Positions 48,801 to 64,000 of a stretch of DNA of 64,000 nucleotides are shown here, piece after piece (position 1 is the first letter of the stretch; the number at the start of each line of letters is the position of its first letter). A program made the translations under genes and the position numbers. A model generated the notes under the pieces. The model made no database searches. It saw only the letters and a program-made list of their open reading frames with translations, and was not told where the DNA came from. The stretch is taken from assembly GCF_030704535.1 (NCBI RefSeq), contig NC_081813.1:404501-468500 (forward strand). Direction: 5' to 3'. The stretch is from Vitis vinifera. Lineage: Eukaryota; Streptophyta; Magnoliopsida; Vitales; Vitaceae.

Positions 48801-51800
48801 ACACGTGAGAAAAAGCCCCGAGAAACCATTCTTCGTGCAGAGTTTGCAAATGCTATTAAACTTATAAATAAAGATTTAGCTGAGGAGAATCACCTAAAGT
48901 TCCTTCACTGGGATCTAAATAAACACTCTAGAAAGTACGTTAACTTCTCCTTTTTATCTTTAATCCTTTTTTATATTATTTAATTACTGTTAACATGAAT
49001 AGAACTGTTTTATTTTTTATTTTTTAACTTCTCCTTTTTATCTCTTATCCCTTTTTATGTCATTTAAGTACTGTTATCATGAATGTTCTTTTTTTTAATT
49101 TTCTTCAGCAAAGCTACCAATGTTTTGGTACTTCTAGGCAAAGTGGCTGCTTATGCATTGAACTTCACTGGAATCTTCTACTTTCAAGTGATACCGCCCT
49201 TAAGGCCTGGGCTATTGCTAAATGAACCTTTTTTTGAGTAAGTTAGAAAACTGCTTCGATCTTATGGCATTCTTGTCATGTCTTCTATTGCATATATCTC
49301 TCTATTTTTGACTTCTAAGCTTGATCTATGATGTTCCTCTCTTACTATTCAAAGTGTTTAAGGTTGAGAATGTTCTCAATGACACCCCCCCCAATCATCC
49401 CATCATGGTTAACCTTGTATAGCTCAACCTCTAATTGCTTTACAAAGATATTGAAATTAAGATTGCACATAGCCCCATTTTTATGGTCTCAAAAAAATAA
49501 AAATAAAAATAAAAATCTGAAAGGTTTCTTTTGTAATTCTTCTAAGCCTAAAAATTTGAATTTGGTCCAGTGAATTGTTGCTTTATGATGGAAAAGTGGT
49601 GCACTTTTGTCTTGAGATAAAAGTGTTCCCCTGGATTGGCTTAAATCTTGTTGAGTACGTCTTCTTCTAATTAATATTCCGCTAACTAATAATATTTATA
49701 TCTAATAGTATCTGAGGAACCCTCATGGTCCTAAATCTTGTTGAGTAGGTCTCCTTCTCATGACTAGTGTAATATTACCTTATACCAATTTATTTTCGGG
49801 TTTTTCTGTTTATTGCTTGATCTGATCTTTTTAGCGAAATTTTTATCAGAGCATTCCATATATTATTAGATATGTTAACGTATTTGTATAAGGAAACATG
49901 TGAAAATATATTAGACCTGAAGAAAGTATACAAGGATAGCAAGCACATGCACACATGTATGGATATATATATGTGTATATATATACACACAGAGCCACAA
50001 GCATTAGACATGTAAATTCATCAAAAGTATAATTTGCATGTTAAGAACCACATAACCATATTCATTTTAGGAGCAAAATGATTTGTTCGAGTTTCTCAAA
50101 ATAAAATGCCATCGTACTAGTTATTTTAGTATGACAATTTCTTATTGACATTTTGAATTAATTATTTTGGGTTCTCTTAATACACATGTCTACAGATTAT
50201 ATTGTTGAAAAACTTTTAATTAAAGTACAATGTATGGGATAATACTATTGGAAAATTGAAAATCTAGTTACTTAGAAATAATATTCTCTAATACTTAATA
50301 AAGGGCCCACTGGATTGTAATCTTGAGATTAGTAGGTTCTTTGGGACCAATAGCATGTTTAGAATCTTTTTCTGGGTCTTGTTGCAATTATTCAATTCCA
50401 CTTTTTCTTGCACTAAGTATTAACATTGCTGCCAATGCAACTGTGATTCAGGAAAAATGTTTGTGGTGAGTGGTCTCTGAACTCCTCTTGCAATAAAATT
50501 GAGGATGCTGATAATTTGGAGAAGGACATCAGCAATTGTAGCAGTAACTCGAGTGGTGACTGTTCTGTAAAGAATCTTTCTTATAGAAATGAGGATGTTG
50601 ATATCCTAGAATCTGAAGTTAGGAATGCTAGTAGTGGTGCAATTAGAAATTTCTCTTTTAAGCCCCCAATGTTCCAAAAGGGAGTCCTGAGGACCAATTG
50701 CATAGACTGTTTGGATCGCACAAATGTTGCCCAATATGCATATGGTTTGGTTGCTCTTGGACGTCAGCTGCATGCTTTAGGATTAATAGATGTCCCACAG
50801 ATTGATCTTCACTCTACCTTGGCGGATGATTTGATGAAGCTTTATGAGACAATGGGTGACACACTTGCGCTACAATATGGTGGATCTGCAGCCCATAATA
50901 AGGTAATGCTGTTGCTTGGGAATATTTATTTTCTATTTTAGATGCTAACAACATGGAAAGTTCTATATTCCAATATAGTTGCAAGCCAGGATGATTATCA
51001 CCTCTGAAGCTTCTATGAAAATATCAACTAGATTTGTTTCCACAATGCAGTGCTCTGACTGATTCCTCAAGCTATGTATGAAGTGGAATGAATATCAGTC
51101 TTTTACATGAGAGACTCACAGAATTCTTTAATTTATATTCCATATTTCATCATATTGCATTTGTGATGCTGAACAGATATTCTCTGAGAGAAGAGGTCAA
51201 TGGAAAGCAGCAACCCAGTCCCAGGAGTTCTTTAGAACTCTACAACGGTACTACAGTAATGCCTACATGGATGCTGAGAAACAAGATGCCATTAATGTGT
51301 GAGTCAAATAAGCTTTGTTTTTAACTAATGCCCATAATTATTATTGTTTTAGCACAAAATCAAGAACAGAAATCCTTGTGCATAGGCATGGTAATGGGGC
51401 TCTTCTAATTAGCTCTACTGTTTACTCTATATTTGACCAGGTTCTTAGGATATTTCCAGCCACAATTGGGTAAACCAGCATTATGGGAACTAGACTCAGA
51501 TCAGCATTACAATGTTGGTAGGCCTGGTTCTTATTTTGCTGATGAAAATCAAAGGTATGAAATATTTCTTCTTTGGATTGCTAACGTTCTATTATCTTCA
51601 AGTTTAAGAAATTTTGTTAGGGCTATATGTCATTGAATCAATAGAAAAAACTTACTACTAAGGAAAACTATGGAGGTCATATTTTCGTGGTATCTATTTC
51701 AAAATGTCTTGGGAGGTTCATTTTCACAGTACTGGAACTATCACTCCAAAAATGTGAGACTTCTCAAAGAGTTAATGAAATGTTTTAATCCTCATATGAT

Positions 51801-53794
51801 GATTGGAAATCGACATTTCATATTACCATTTCACATGATACCATCAAGAAGGATAGTGCTGTTCAGTAATTGATCATGTGCTTATAAGGGTGGGAAATGA
51901 TATTTTTTAACATGTCCAGTGCAATCAGTTATCAACCAAACCGACTTCTTATCTAATGAAAAAAATAAGGTATCTTCCGTAGAATATTCACAAGGACATT
52001 TCCTGTATGTAGGTTGGTTTTCAAAAGATCGCTTTCAGACGGCAATATTCTATGTGAAAGCAACTCACCTATGGTAACCTCAGATGTTAAAAAGAAAGAG
52101 CTGCCTTCGGCTGAAAAGGGGCAAGGAGGGTTCAAGGGTGTTTCAGAGTCCACACCTGAGATATCGACCTGTGAAACTGATCTTTCTTATTCCAGGTTGC
52201 TTGCTTCACATTTCTTAAATTTTTTTTAACTCATTGAGCACTCCTAGGTTATCTAACATTTTTAATTCTCTCTGTAATAGGAGCTTCCTATCTGCGCTGT
52301 GTACATTTTTAATATAATGCATGTATGCCTTTGGATAAGGGTGTATTATCTGGGACATCATGGATTTTATCAACTTGCATTCAACAATTGGCTAATTTAG
52401 AGTATATCCTTTGACTAAGGAGTGGTGCAGTTACACCTGAATATTTCAGTGGATCCCCCCCTCCTTAGTAGGCTCACATGTTTTTCTTTTGTTTTTATCT
52501 TTATTGTTATTGTTTTACTTTAATATATTAGTACGAGGAGGATCATCTTGCTGTGAACACTTTTTGCCATTCCTAAATTTGCTTAAATTTTTGTTTCCTA
52601 GCTAACAAAAGAAAAATGCATGAATAGAAGATGTAAATTTATTTCCAGGGCCTTAACTTGTGATCTTGGTAATTAAAACGTTGGCTGTCTTTTGTAGGTA
52701 TACTCCCTCCATGTCACAGAGGATGCTTTTCACAGAAGCACATCTGGATCGATGTCTTGACAGTGATCACATCTGTTTCAATGAGCATGGCAATGCATGT
52801 AACTGCTCAAACTTTCTTGATGTAGACTGGCTTTCTTCATCTGGAAATTCATGTGAAGAAGAAACATATGAAAGGTAATTATCATCCTATCAAGGAATGC
52901 ATGTTGGTAGTACCCGTTCAGAAGTCCGAAGAAGAGAAAACTATGGATGCTTTTCACTAAGGGAATAATTAACTTTGCCTTTTGGTAGTGCACCATACCA
53001 TTGGTGTCAACAACTACTGCATCACATCCTTTCCCCCCTACCACCACTCATCACGCCACCCCCACAATCCACTCCTTTGCTGCCATTGCCGTTGCCATCC
53101 TTTCCTAAGCTGAATTGACATATCAGTGGCCTGCATTGCTATTGCTGCGCCGGTAGCAGTCATCAACACCATGCCTAAACAAGCTTTCTCTTTTTAAAGA
53201 AAAACTCTAAAATGTCCCTGCAGTTTTGCCATTGCCCGCTTATCTTCAGTCTCTGGCAAAAAGCAAACACATTCTTTTGCTTGCTTCTTAAAAAAATTAC
53301 TCAACAAGCCTGACCAAATGATGCCTTAATTTTTTTTTTCCAAGCACTTGAATGATGATGAACTGTAATTGTAATGGCTGCAGGTCTAGTCTCATAAACT
53401 CTCCCATTCCTGGGCTGTCATCTGAGAGTGTTGTGAATGGGCTAAGCATCGACACCTCCACAACCGCAAGTGAGTCTGGCTCCAGCATTAAGGTTGGTAT
53501 TCTTTCGTTTTATTCATCCTTGGGCGAAAATTGCATGTTTCCTGGATCAATCTTGTTTGAAAAATGTTGCACTCTTTAGTTTCATTTTAGACACTAATTC
53601 ACATCTTATTTGTATGTTGTTCTGACAACCGGAAGAGCCGGGTGCAATCTTTTAACATTCAATTATAGACAGACCCCATTATTGATTTAAGAAACATCAT
53701 TTTGCAGCTTGCAGCACAGAATTCTGATGCTGTTGCTGAATTTTCTGATACCTTCGTGCGCTGGGTAACTCATGGCGAGATGCTGTTCTATTGA
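42827..53794 (+). CDS. SAC-domain polyphosphoinositide phosphatase (plant SAC2-SAC5 type)
   Basis: Sixteen coding exons: 42827-42910, 45873-46077, 46161-46326, 46971-47193, 47743-47819, 48265-48452, 48548-48645, 48801-48934, 49109-49237, 50452-50902, 51177-51298, 51441-51554, 52013-52195, 52698-52874, 53384-53492 and 53708-53794. All phases join, giving 848 aa (Arabidopsis SAC2-5 are about 785-831). The SAC domain starts at [11 protein letters not shown] (residue 17) and includes [20 protein letters not shown]. Its catalytic P-loop, [10 protein letters not shown], is a CX5R motif with Cys518 and Arg524. The tail has RSLSDGNIL and many Ser and acidic residues. Members dephosphorylate phosphoinositides such as PI(3,5)P2 on endomembranes; the Arabidopsis SAC2-5 group acts at the vacuole membrane. 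No membrane segment is evident. Intron 1 is 2.96 kb. The ATG at 42827 is the first that opens the frame. Which SAC paralogue it is remains unsure. Confidence 0.9.
42911..45872 (+). other. Large first intron of the SAC gene
   Basis: This 2.96-kb intron lies between a GTATAC donor and a CAACAG acceptor. A 108-codon minus-strand open frame at 43883-44209 begins [15 protein letters not shown] cannot match it to a family, and it may be chance or an old insertion. The rest is AT-rich with T tracts. Confidence 0.5.
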
Positions 53795-54969
53795 AGTTTT
53801 ACGTAAATTATTTTTGTTCGAAATCCATTATCTATTCCCATCATTATATGATTCGGCCCATCCAAAGGATGTGCATCCCATCCAGAGAATAAACAGCAAG
53901 AGAGAACCCACCAAAGCATAGTTCCGGCGTTTGCGTCAAAGACACATCCCCTCAAGAAAGGTATTGTGTAAGGTGACGTAAATTCACTGCATTTCTCGGC
54001 CACTAGGGCATGATACAAGAGTACCAGAGTAAATAGAAACAGCTAATTCTTTAAGGAGATCCTTCAAGTTCTTCAACCCAATTCTCCTTCCCCTCCCCCT
54101 TCCTAACTCCAGATTTTTCAATCTCTGTAAATATTTCATAAATATGTTCACTTGGTTGGAGGCGGCCCATTTATTCAACGGTTTTAGGTTCTCGTTTTCT
54201 TCTCATCTTTTATTATATTTATTTATTTATTTATTTCACCTCTTTTTTCCACTGGACAGAATTAGGTTTCATCAACCTATAATTTTAAACTGAATTTCTA
54301 CCATCCTTGGGGACTGCAATTCTTAGATATTTTACAAAAGTGTGGATGCTCGTCTTTTATTTGCCAGTGCTAATGATGTCACGTAGGGTATATAAAAATA
54401 GGGGTTAATTTTCCCATCCATAACCCAACCTCCATTCTTAAGGTGCTCATGTTTTGCTAATATGAAGATGAAAAGGGAAAAAAAAAAAAAAAGAAGATGC
54501 TTATTAGAGGGCTGTCTTTAGTTGAAGGTGCATTGCGTTTTGCTCTACAAAAATTGGAACCATTTTTTAAATAGCAGTCGGACAATTGTTGTAAAAGTGC
54601 TCTTTCAACTAAAAGCCTTTGGGAGAAAATGAGTAAAATTTGAGAGGAAAAGTAAAATCAGAGGAAAAATAAATAATTCTTCAAAGTTAAAGAATTGTTT
54701 TCATTTCTTTTAAGAAATAAAAAATTAAATTAAATAATTTAAAATGTATAAGTAATAATAAATTTTAATTATATTTTAGGGTTTTTTTAATAATAAGTAT
54801 TAATACAATTGTTTAGAGTGTATTAGACAGTGTTTTTACTTGGGAGTGTTTTCTCTAAAAGTAGTGTGAGAGAGAATCACCAAAGAAATTATGTTTTAGA
54901 AAAATACTTAAATATTTTCTAATATTTTAAGTAATTTTTTAGATTTTTATAATTATTGCTTAAGTTTTG

Positions 54970-55022
<53 letters not shown>

Positions 55023-55930
55023 CCGGTCTTAAAATGTGTTTAATATTTTTTTATCACTTGAAAATATTTATTTTTTAAACATTAATAATGTTAAAAACAC
55101 CTCCTTAAATCATTACCAATAACACTTAATCCTATTCCCATACCAAACACACTCATAATCCTATTCCCATGCATCGAAGGGAAGCAGTTTCTCCCTCAGC
55201 AAGAAACTTTTTGGGCATTTATTCATTATTGAACTTCTTATGACATTACAGAAACTTTTGGGTGTTCTGGATCAGATCTTTTTGCTAATAATAAAGAATG
55301 CATCTTCCTATCCCCCCACCCTTTATTTATTTTTAATATAAACTAAAAGAGACATCTTCCTTCCAAATCTGTATATAAAGTGCCACCAATTAGTAACAAA
55401 AATTGCCCTCAATTTCTAGAAGGTCACACAAACCCTGTTACATATGGGCAGCAAAACCCCACTACAACAAATAAAAAATTAACATAATAAGCATCAAAAC
55501 CAAATTCACCAAAAATAACCTTAACGAAGCAGGCAGTAACACAATGCATATCATATATAACATGCAGGAAGAAGAGACGGAATTATTAGTCTCCAATGGA
55601 TGATAAGAGGTAGGCATTCCAAGTCTGCTGTTTGGTCTTTCACCAGATTCACTTGTAAATTATTTCCCATGTGTAGAGAGCTGAAAACCTTTATATCTCA
55701 GTTCTTGAGATCCAGGATTAACAAAAAACGTCCTAAAAAGTAATTCAAACTTTAAATCCCTCACATAAGAGAAAGACAGCTGTGTTTCTTTCAAATATCC
55801 AAACATGAAATGTCAAAAATTCTCATAAAACTAGCCATCATCTACAACTAAAAACTCTGACAAAAAAGAAATCCCTTCTTAAATAGCAAATGACAAATGT
55901 TTAAAACTTGATTTTAGATTGGCTCATCCA
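53795..55930. other. Spacer between the convergent SAC and RPSA genes
   Basis: This 2.1-kb stretch holds the 3' ends of both genes. It contains a long (TA)n microsatellite at about 54974-55018 (22 repeats), a TTTA repeat at about 54216-54236 and an A tract near 54480. I see no further gene. Confidence 0.65.
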
Positions 55931-58310
<2,380 letters not shown>

Positions 58311-58661
58311 GGCTTTCTGCTTCCTCTTTCTCTGAAAACCCTAGACTGCTCTTATCTCGCCAATTCGCTCTCGCGCTAGGGTTTCGGGAGTGGGCATTCG
58401 GGGGCTTTACAGCAATTTAAAGGCAGAGACCCAAAACCCTAGTGCCCTTAATTACTATTCTACCCCTCTTATATCCACAATTATCCATTTCTACGGGCCC
58501 AGTCCAAGAGTAAAGCCCAAATGTTTCAATCCATTGGGTTCTGTTTTTGGGCTTCAAAGTGCTTGGGTCCATGACCCGCAACCCATCGTCTCTAAGCCTA
58601 AAGCCTTAAACCCTAGTTGGAGTTGCAGAGACGCACCAGTCTCAACAATTCGATTGCGAAA
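58311..58661. promoter_or_regulatory. Shared bidirectional promoter of RPSA and the NOC1-like gene
   Basis: The two start codons are 351 bp apart and point away from each other. Four telo-boxes (AAACCCTAG or its complement) lie at 58336-58344, 58376-58384, 58434-58442 and 58608-58616. Site II-type TGGGCC/T motifs or their complements occur at 58496-58501, 58514-58519 and 58548-58553. Telo-box plus site II is the known signature of plant ribosomal protein and ribosome-biogenesis promoters (TCP and Telobox-binding factors). Pyrimidine-rich CCTCTTTCTCTG near 58323 could be the RPSA leader on either reading. Confidence 0.8.
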
Positions 58662-61600
58662 ATGGCGAATTCAAAGCCAAAAAAGTCCTCAAATCCAGAG
58701 TCCATGGAGCTTATCAGAAACGAAGTAGCATCCTACGCTTCTTCAATTGGCCTCTCTTCTTCTCTCCCAAGCTCCGGCTTCAACGACTCCGATTTCCGGA
58801 AGACCGGAACCCTCAAAGCTCCCAAAACTCCGAAACTCCTTAAAGATTCCTCTAAACCAGAGGATTTTCCCCAGAAAACCCAGAAAAGGAGAGAGCAAAA
58901 TCAGAAGCCCAAACCCAAAGTTTTCGAGTCTGCGCTCGACCAAAATAAAGGCTTCGACCGCTTCAAGAACCTTCCAAAGCTTCCTTTGGTGAAAGCGAGT
59001 GTACTTGGAGTTTGGTATGTGGATGCGGCGGAGTTGGAAGCCAAAGTGTTTGGGAAGGAAGGGAAGAAGAAGCTTGAGGCAAAGAGTGTGGAGGAGTGGA
59101 AGGTTGTGGTGGCGAGGAAGAGAGAGGTGGCTGAGAGGCTGATGGCGCAGTATGTGCTGGACTACGAGTCTCCAAAGGGCCAGAGTGGGGATATTAAGAT
59201 GTTAGTTACGACGGCGAAGGCAGGGACGGCTGCAGATAAAGTTTCAGCCTTCTCGGTGATGGTCGGAGAGAATCCAATTGCGAATTTGAGATCGCTTGAT
59301 GCACTTTTGGGTAAATTTACAAACACTTTGCTTTTATAATGAATATTCAGTTCATATATTCGCTTTCTTATTGGTGATTGTAGTTTGTTTTTTAGGAGTT
59401 GAAGCGAAAGTGTGATTCTGTATATCGTTTGGTTGTACTTTATCATGGTTTCTATGAGTTCATTTTATTTTAGGTGGATAAGTTTTATTGGTATTCAAAA
59501 TGGAGTGAGACCCATTTAAAGCAGAGGTGATATCTTGGATTGAATGAAAGTTGAGAACCTTTTAGAGCAACTTCCAACATTTGAAATTGTTGAACTTTCA
59601 GTTACTGGGCATAGGGTGTTCGAATACTATGGGATACACAATTTCCATTCATTACCTTTGAGTGTGGATTGATATTATGATAGAGCTAGTTTAGACTGTT
59701 TTTTCGAGATTGTATATTGGGGTTTGGTCTATTGTACATCCTAACATGCACTTCAAAAGCTTGTGTTGAGTGGAGCTTACTGGTTTGTGTCAGACTTTAT
59801 TTGGCGTATCCAAACTGATATCAAGTTATCATTTCAAGATTAATCACTACTGATACTGTTATTAATGTTGGTACTGTGTTCTACTTTAAGTTGGTTGCTC
59901 ATGGAACTGACTGTTTGATGCAGGAATGGTGGCATCAAAAGTGGGAAAGCGCCATGCCCTCACAGGCTTTGAAGCACTAAAGGAGCTGTTTGTTTCAAGG
60001 TTGACCCCTTCTCTCTCTCAAACATGTAGATCCACACACAATCACAATTTTTCTACTAGTTGGGGAAATTTCTAACCAGATGTGTGGTCTCTTACAGTCT
60101 ATTACCTGATCGGAAGCTGAAGACCCTCCTACAGCAGCCACTAAATCATCTTCCTGCAACAAAAGATGGTTACTCCCTTCTACTTTTATGGTATTGGGAG
60201 GAATGCTTGAAGCAGAGGTTTGTATAACCTTTTTTTTGTTTTAGTCTATTACCTGGTTAAGGGTTTTGAATCAGATACCGTCCCTTTATATTAAGAGAGC
60301 ATACAGCAATATGAAGACACAAAACTACCTTTCGTTTGTCTCTACTTTACTAATATATAAAATTTATTACTATATTTACATCAGATGGGACAAGTCCTTG
60401 ATAATACTGTTTGAAAACCCATCTTGTCACTTCTAAAGAGTCACTTAATCACGGTCCATGCTGTACTAATTAAAGTAATTATTACGTTCTTTTCACTTAT
60501 CGTAATTAATAGCTGCATGTAATTTTAGCTGAACTGACTTTCAGTCCCTTTCATAAAATGAACTTCATTTCTTATCTAAATACACTTGACTATCTCAGGT
60601 ATGAACGTTTTGTTGTTGCCCTTGAGGAAGCATCAAGAGATATGTTACCGATACTCAAAGACAAGGCAACGAAGGTTGGTTTGTTCTCTTGTTCTTTGTA
60701 CTTCACTGTACTGCTGCATTTATGTCCATGATCAGGCACTTGTGTTTATTTAATGGATATATTTTCTCATGCAGAAGTTTTATTCCTGTGAGAATAGTAT
60801 TTTGGTGCAAGTGTATCACACTATGCTTACCTATTTTTAATGCTTATACAAACTACTCCATTCTGAATGGATTCATCCTGTTGGTCTCTGGTGGGTAAAT
60901 TGGCCTGCTGCGTCTGTGTACTGAAACTTCTTTTGAATAACTTATATCAAGCAAGAGAGTTAAAGCAGTGATTTTTTATGATGCTAATTTCTCTAATATT
61001 ATAAATATTGAGTTTTGATATCTGTTCTGCTAAATTTTATTGTGCCTTGTATTTGATCTGTGGATTCAAAATTGAATTCCTCAATCAATACCAGTATAAG
61101 TAGTCTGTTTCAGGTACTTCAATCTTTTATTTGCTAATTTGGTTAAATACAAGACCATAGAGTCTGGACTTAAGTATTTTAGCAGTGGGAATTGGTAAAT
61201 GAACTGGTTGACTCCCCTTCTTTCTAATTGCTGTTGTTTGACCAAAATTGCTTGTCACATTTAGGATATGTCAATATGGTAACTTGTGGTTGAAGCTTTC
61301 TTACATTTCTGGTTGCTTTCAGACCATGTATGCCCTGCTGAGGGGTAAACCAGAGCAAGAGCGCAGATTGCTTTCTGCCCTGGTTAACAAAGTAAGTTCA
61401 CATTGCATTTTGGCTTCATTTGATAATCTCAAATATTAAAATCTTCATATGCCGAAGCACTTTCTTTTAGAGTTGCTACAACCTATAAAACTTGTTTATC
61501 GTTTGTTTTTATTTTATGGTTATCTACAGTTGGGGGACCCTGGTGCTAAAGGTGCATCCTATGCCGATTTTCATTTATCAAATTTATTGACCGACCATCC

Positions 61601-64000
61601 AAACATGAAGGTACTATCGAGTTTAGGTGCTATTTGTTTTTTGTTTTATATGTATGTTTTTGGAGTGTCATTAGTGAAAGGTGACTAGTGTTGTTAATAA
61701 TGGCTGCAGACCAATAATAAACTAAATGAAACTTCATTGGAGTGTGGTAGTATAACTGTGTAGGATGATGCATTTCATTCAGGAGTAGAGAGTTTTCATG
61801 TGCTTGTATTTTTCAAAACCAGTATGATGTGTGATACTGAACCTAGACAACTAAGTGAGTTTTTGTATTTAGTAGTGTATGTGGAACTACATTGTTTAAT
61901 CTTTCCTTCTTTCTTCTTTTTCCTCTTTCTATAGTGAACCATTTAAAATTTATAGTAGTACATTGGTTTCTAATTATCTTTCAAGGACCTTCAGAATTTA
62001 GGGCCAATGATAGATGGATCGGAGTGAATCTTTGTGCTACTAGGTAATGCAAGTTGATGCTATTGTATTTGTTAAGGAGGTGTGCAGTTGTAAAAATTTA
62101 AAATGCACCACACGGGATTTGTTATTAGGTTTACATGGAAAAAAGAGATATTTACTGACCTTTTTCGAGTCTCTCTTAATCCTTCCATATAATTTCATAA
62201 GTCTTTTCTATGATGTAGCCTTGATGTATTCTGACATCTGATGTATGGATATCCTTTTTTTTTTTTTCCTTTAGTAATTTTCTATCCTATGCTTGTATTA
62301 AGAGTTCTTCTGTACAGGCTGTGGTGATTGACGAGGTGGATGCTTTTCTCTTTCGACCTCATTTGGGATTACGAGCAAAATATCATGGTGTATGTCCAAA
62401 TCATTTCTACTGCTAACCTATGGAACTTTACTTGGCCCCAGAGTAACCAAAGCCTGTAGCATCATTATATGGCTTGTTACAGTGATGGTTTTGTTTATTA
62501 ATTTATTTCAATTTGATCCACATGTGTATTCTTATGCTTTAGTATTTGTAATTTTGGATTTTTTAAAGCCTGTCAAGAAAAAAAAAAAGGATTTTCTTAA
62601 AGATTAACATAGTAAAGGCATCCTAGCACAGTGATTAAAGCATTTGGAGAGGTGGGTCATGCCTGAGTTTGTACCTCATTCCCCTTTTCCCTCCCCTCCC
62701 CCCAGGGTAAACTTATAGACAATTAGTATGGCATTCTCTGTGGTCCCTCATATGTGGAAAAAGCTGTATAAATGATCTTCTGTAGCAATGGTAACATAAG
62801 TTTTAATCCATTAGAGCAATTGAGGCTCCAGGTTTCATCCTTCATTTAAAGTTGTCCAGGAATGCACTTGAACATTTATAAAATAATGCATGTACTAGTG
62901 AAAACTATTTGAGATCTTCTAAGTGAACGTGATTTTAATCCCTATTGTTTTGTCATTATTTACTGATCTTGTCACAAAATGAATGGGTTATGCTTTTTGA
63001 TGGATTGCCAAATTTCCATTTATTTCTAAACTACATTTCAGATTGTATGGAATGATGCATTTTCATTCAAATTTCCATGATTTAGATGCACTTGATATGA
63101 CCTGAAAGCCTTATTCATATGATTGCATACAAATGCAGGTTAACTTCTTGAGCCAAATTCGTCTAAGTAATAGAGGAGATGGACCAAAGGTGGCCAAACG
63201 TTTGCTAGATGTATATTTTGCACTCTTTAAGGTATTGATAAAGTTCTATATCTATTTTGTATGATAAGTCTGAACTGACATATTTTCAGTCACACCAAGT
63301 CACTTCTCAAATAACTTCCACATATTTAGACACTAGTTCATCTGTAGTATTCTGTTGAATCCTACTCTGCCTATTTGAAATTCCACTGATGAGATGTTTT
63401 TTCCTCTTCTTTAAAAAATGTATAAATGTACATATTTCAATCTCAGGTACTGATTTCTGAGGCAGGTGGTGATCAAAAGATTGACAAAAGCAGCAAAGCA
63501 GGTGGAAAAACTTCCAGTTCTTTTAAGAATAATAAAGCCAAAGATGCAATGGAGTCTCATGTTGAAATGGATTCACGGCTGCTGTCAGTTCTCCTAACAG
63601 TAAGTATAAATATTTCTTGCTTCTGCTTGAAAAGTTTCTGTATGTAGGCCATTTTAGCTATGCTAAAAAATGATGTTGGCCTTTTTATAGTAACCGATAA
63701 AATAAACGTGCCTAGGTTTTAGGCTTCAAGATCTGTTTTTTCTTTTCTTTACTAGGCAAACAAAGGTTCAAACCGGCTATTTTCACCCAAAAAAAAAAAA
63801 AACCTCCAAAAAACATTAAATCTATAACCTTTTATCCACAATGAAGACTATCTATAAGGCCCAACGATGTAGAATTAGACGTCCCTAGACATGCCCTGGA
63901 TTACTCCAGAAGGGATATAATGAGGGGTTTCCTCCAGTTTTTGATTTGATGTCTCTTCTCCATTAAAGGTTTGGTGGTTATGCTTCTTCCAAATGCACCA
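58662..64000 (+). CDS. SWA2: SLOW WALKER2 / NOC1 / CEBPZ-like ribosome biogenesis protein (5' part)
   Basis: Nine exons are seen: 58662-59310, 59924-59999, 60098-60217, 60599-60674, 61323-61391, 61530-61610, 62318-62389, 63139-63231 and 63447-63599. All are in phase and encode the first 463 residues. The window ends in intron 9. The N-terminus is Lys/Pro-rich (likely nuclear or nucleolar targeting). Next come VLGVWYVDAAELEAKVFG, the GKRHALTGFEALKELFVSSL block, LKTLLQQPL, LLLWYWEECLKQRYERFV and FLSQIRLSNRGDGPKVAKRL. The seen part ends at DSRLLSVLLT, the start of the CBF/Mak21 domain in NOC1/CEBPZ proteins. Family members act in the nucleolus in early 60S subunit assembly; the Arabidopsis gene SWA2 is needed for gametophyte mitosis. 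The ATG at 58662 is preferred over the upstream open frame at 58617, which has no ATG. The gene is divergent from RPSA. Confidence 0.88.

Noticed and set aside
59162-59446. Minus-strand frame under the NOC1-like first exon
   Set aside because: It is a shadow of the coding strand and has no features of its own.

Overview
This looks like nuclear DNA of a woody eudicot. Grapevine (Vitis) is my best guess, from the gene structures and the style of the repeats, but the sequence alone does not prove it. The evidence for plant nuclear DNA is GT-AG introns, AT-rich spacers, GLIP1-type GDSL lipases, Ty1/copia elements and hAT DNA transposon remnants. All exon models were made by eye from splice signals, reading phase and family conservation.

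Layout. (1) 1 to about 2230 is an old, broken copia fragment. (2) 2483-33106 is a tandem array of seven five-exon GDSL esterase/lipase genes, all on the + strand, here called A to G: A 2483, B 4451, C 6516, D 9437, E 12318, F 26698 and G 31032. A, D, E, F and G look intact. B is a pseudogene. C is open except for one nonsense codon in the signal peptide. A lone exon-2 relic lies between C and D. Exon lengths split the array into two subclades, A-D and E-G. (3) Between E and F sits a Russian doll of transposons, 14975-25497. It is an older copia element with a 5-bp target duplication that contains a very young copia element (15723-20513, LTRs differing at one base) and a 945-bp hAT-like element (22976-23920) carrying a tRNA-like piece. 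(4) 33107 to about 42300 is a gene-poor AT-rich spacer with a strong imperfect hairpin, microsatellites and two ACGT-rich islands. (5) 42827-53794 is a 16-exon gene for a SAC-domain polyphosphoinositide phosphatase of 848 aa. (6) 55931-58310, minus strand, is the 40S ribosomal protein SA gene (uS2, 312 aa, five exons). (7) 58662 to the window end is the 5' part of a SLOW WALKER2/NOC1/CEBPZ-type ribosome-biogenesis gene, nine exons seen.

How the parts relate. The GDSL array is a birth-and-death cluster of secreted SGNH hydrolases in which intact, dying and relic copies sit side by side. RPSA and the NOC1-like gene are divergent, with start codons 351 bp apart. Their shared spacer carries four telo-boxes and several TGGGCY (site II) motifs, the usual signature of co-regulated plant ribosomal genes. 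I found no rRNA gene, functional tRNA gene, CRISPR array or bacterial-type operon. I did not find a clearly new biological system. The best leads are the shared ribosomal promoter, the transposon nest, the tRNA-like hAT passenger, the near-intact gene C and the hairpin near 34.9 kb.
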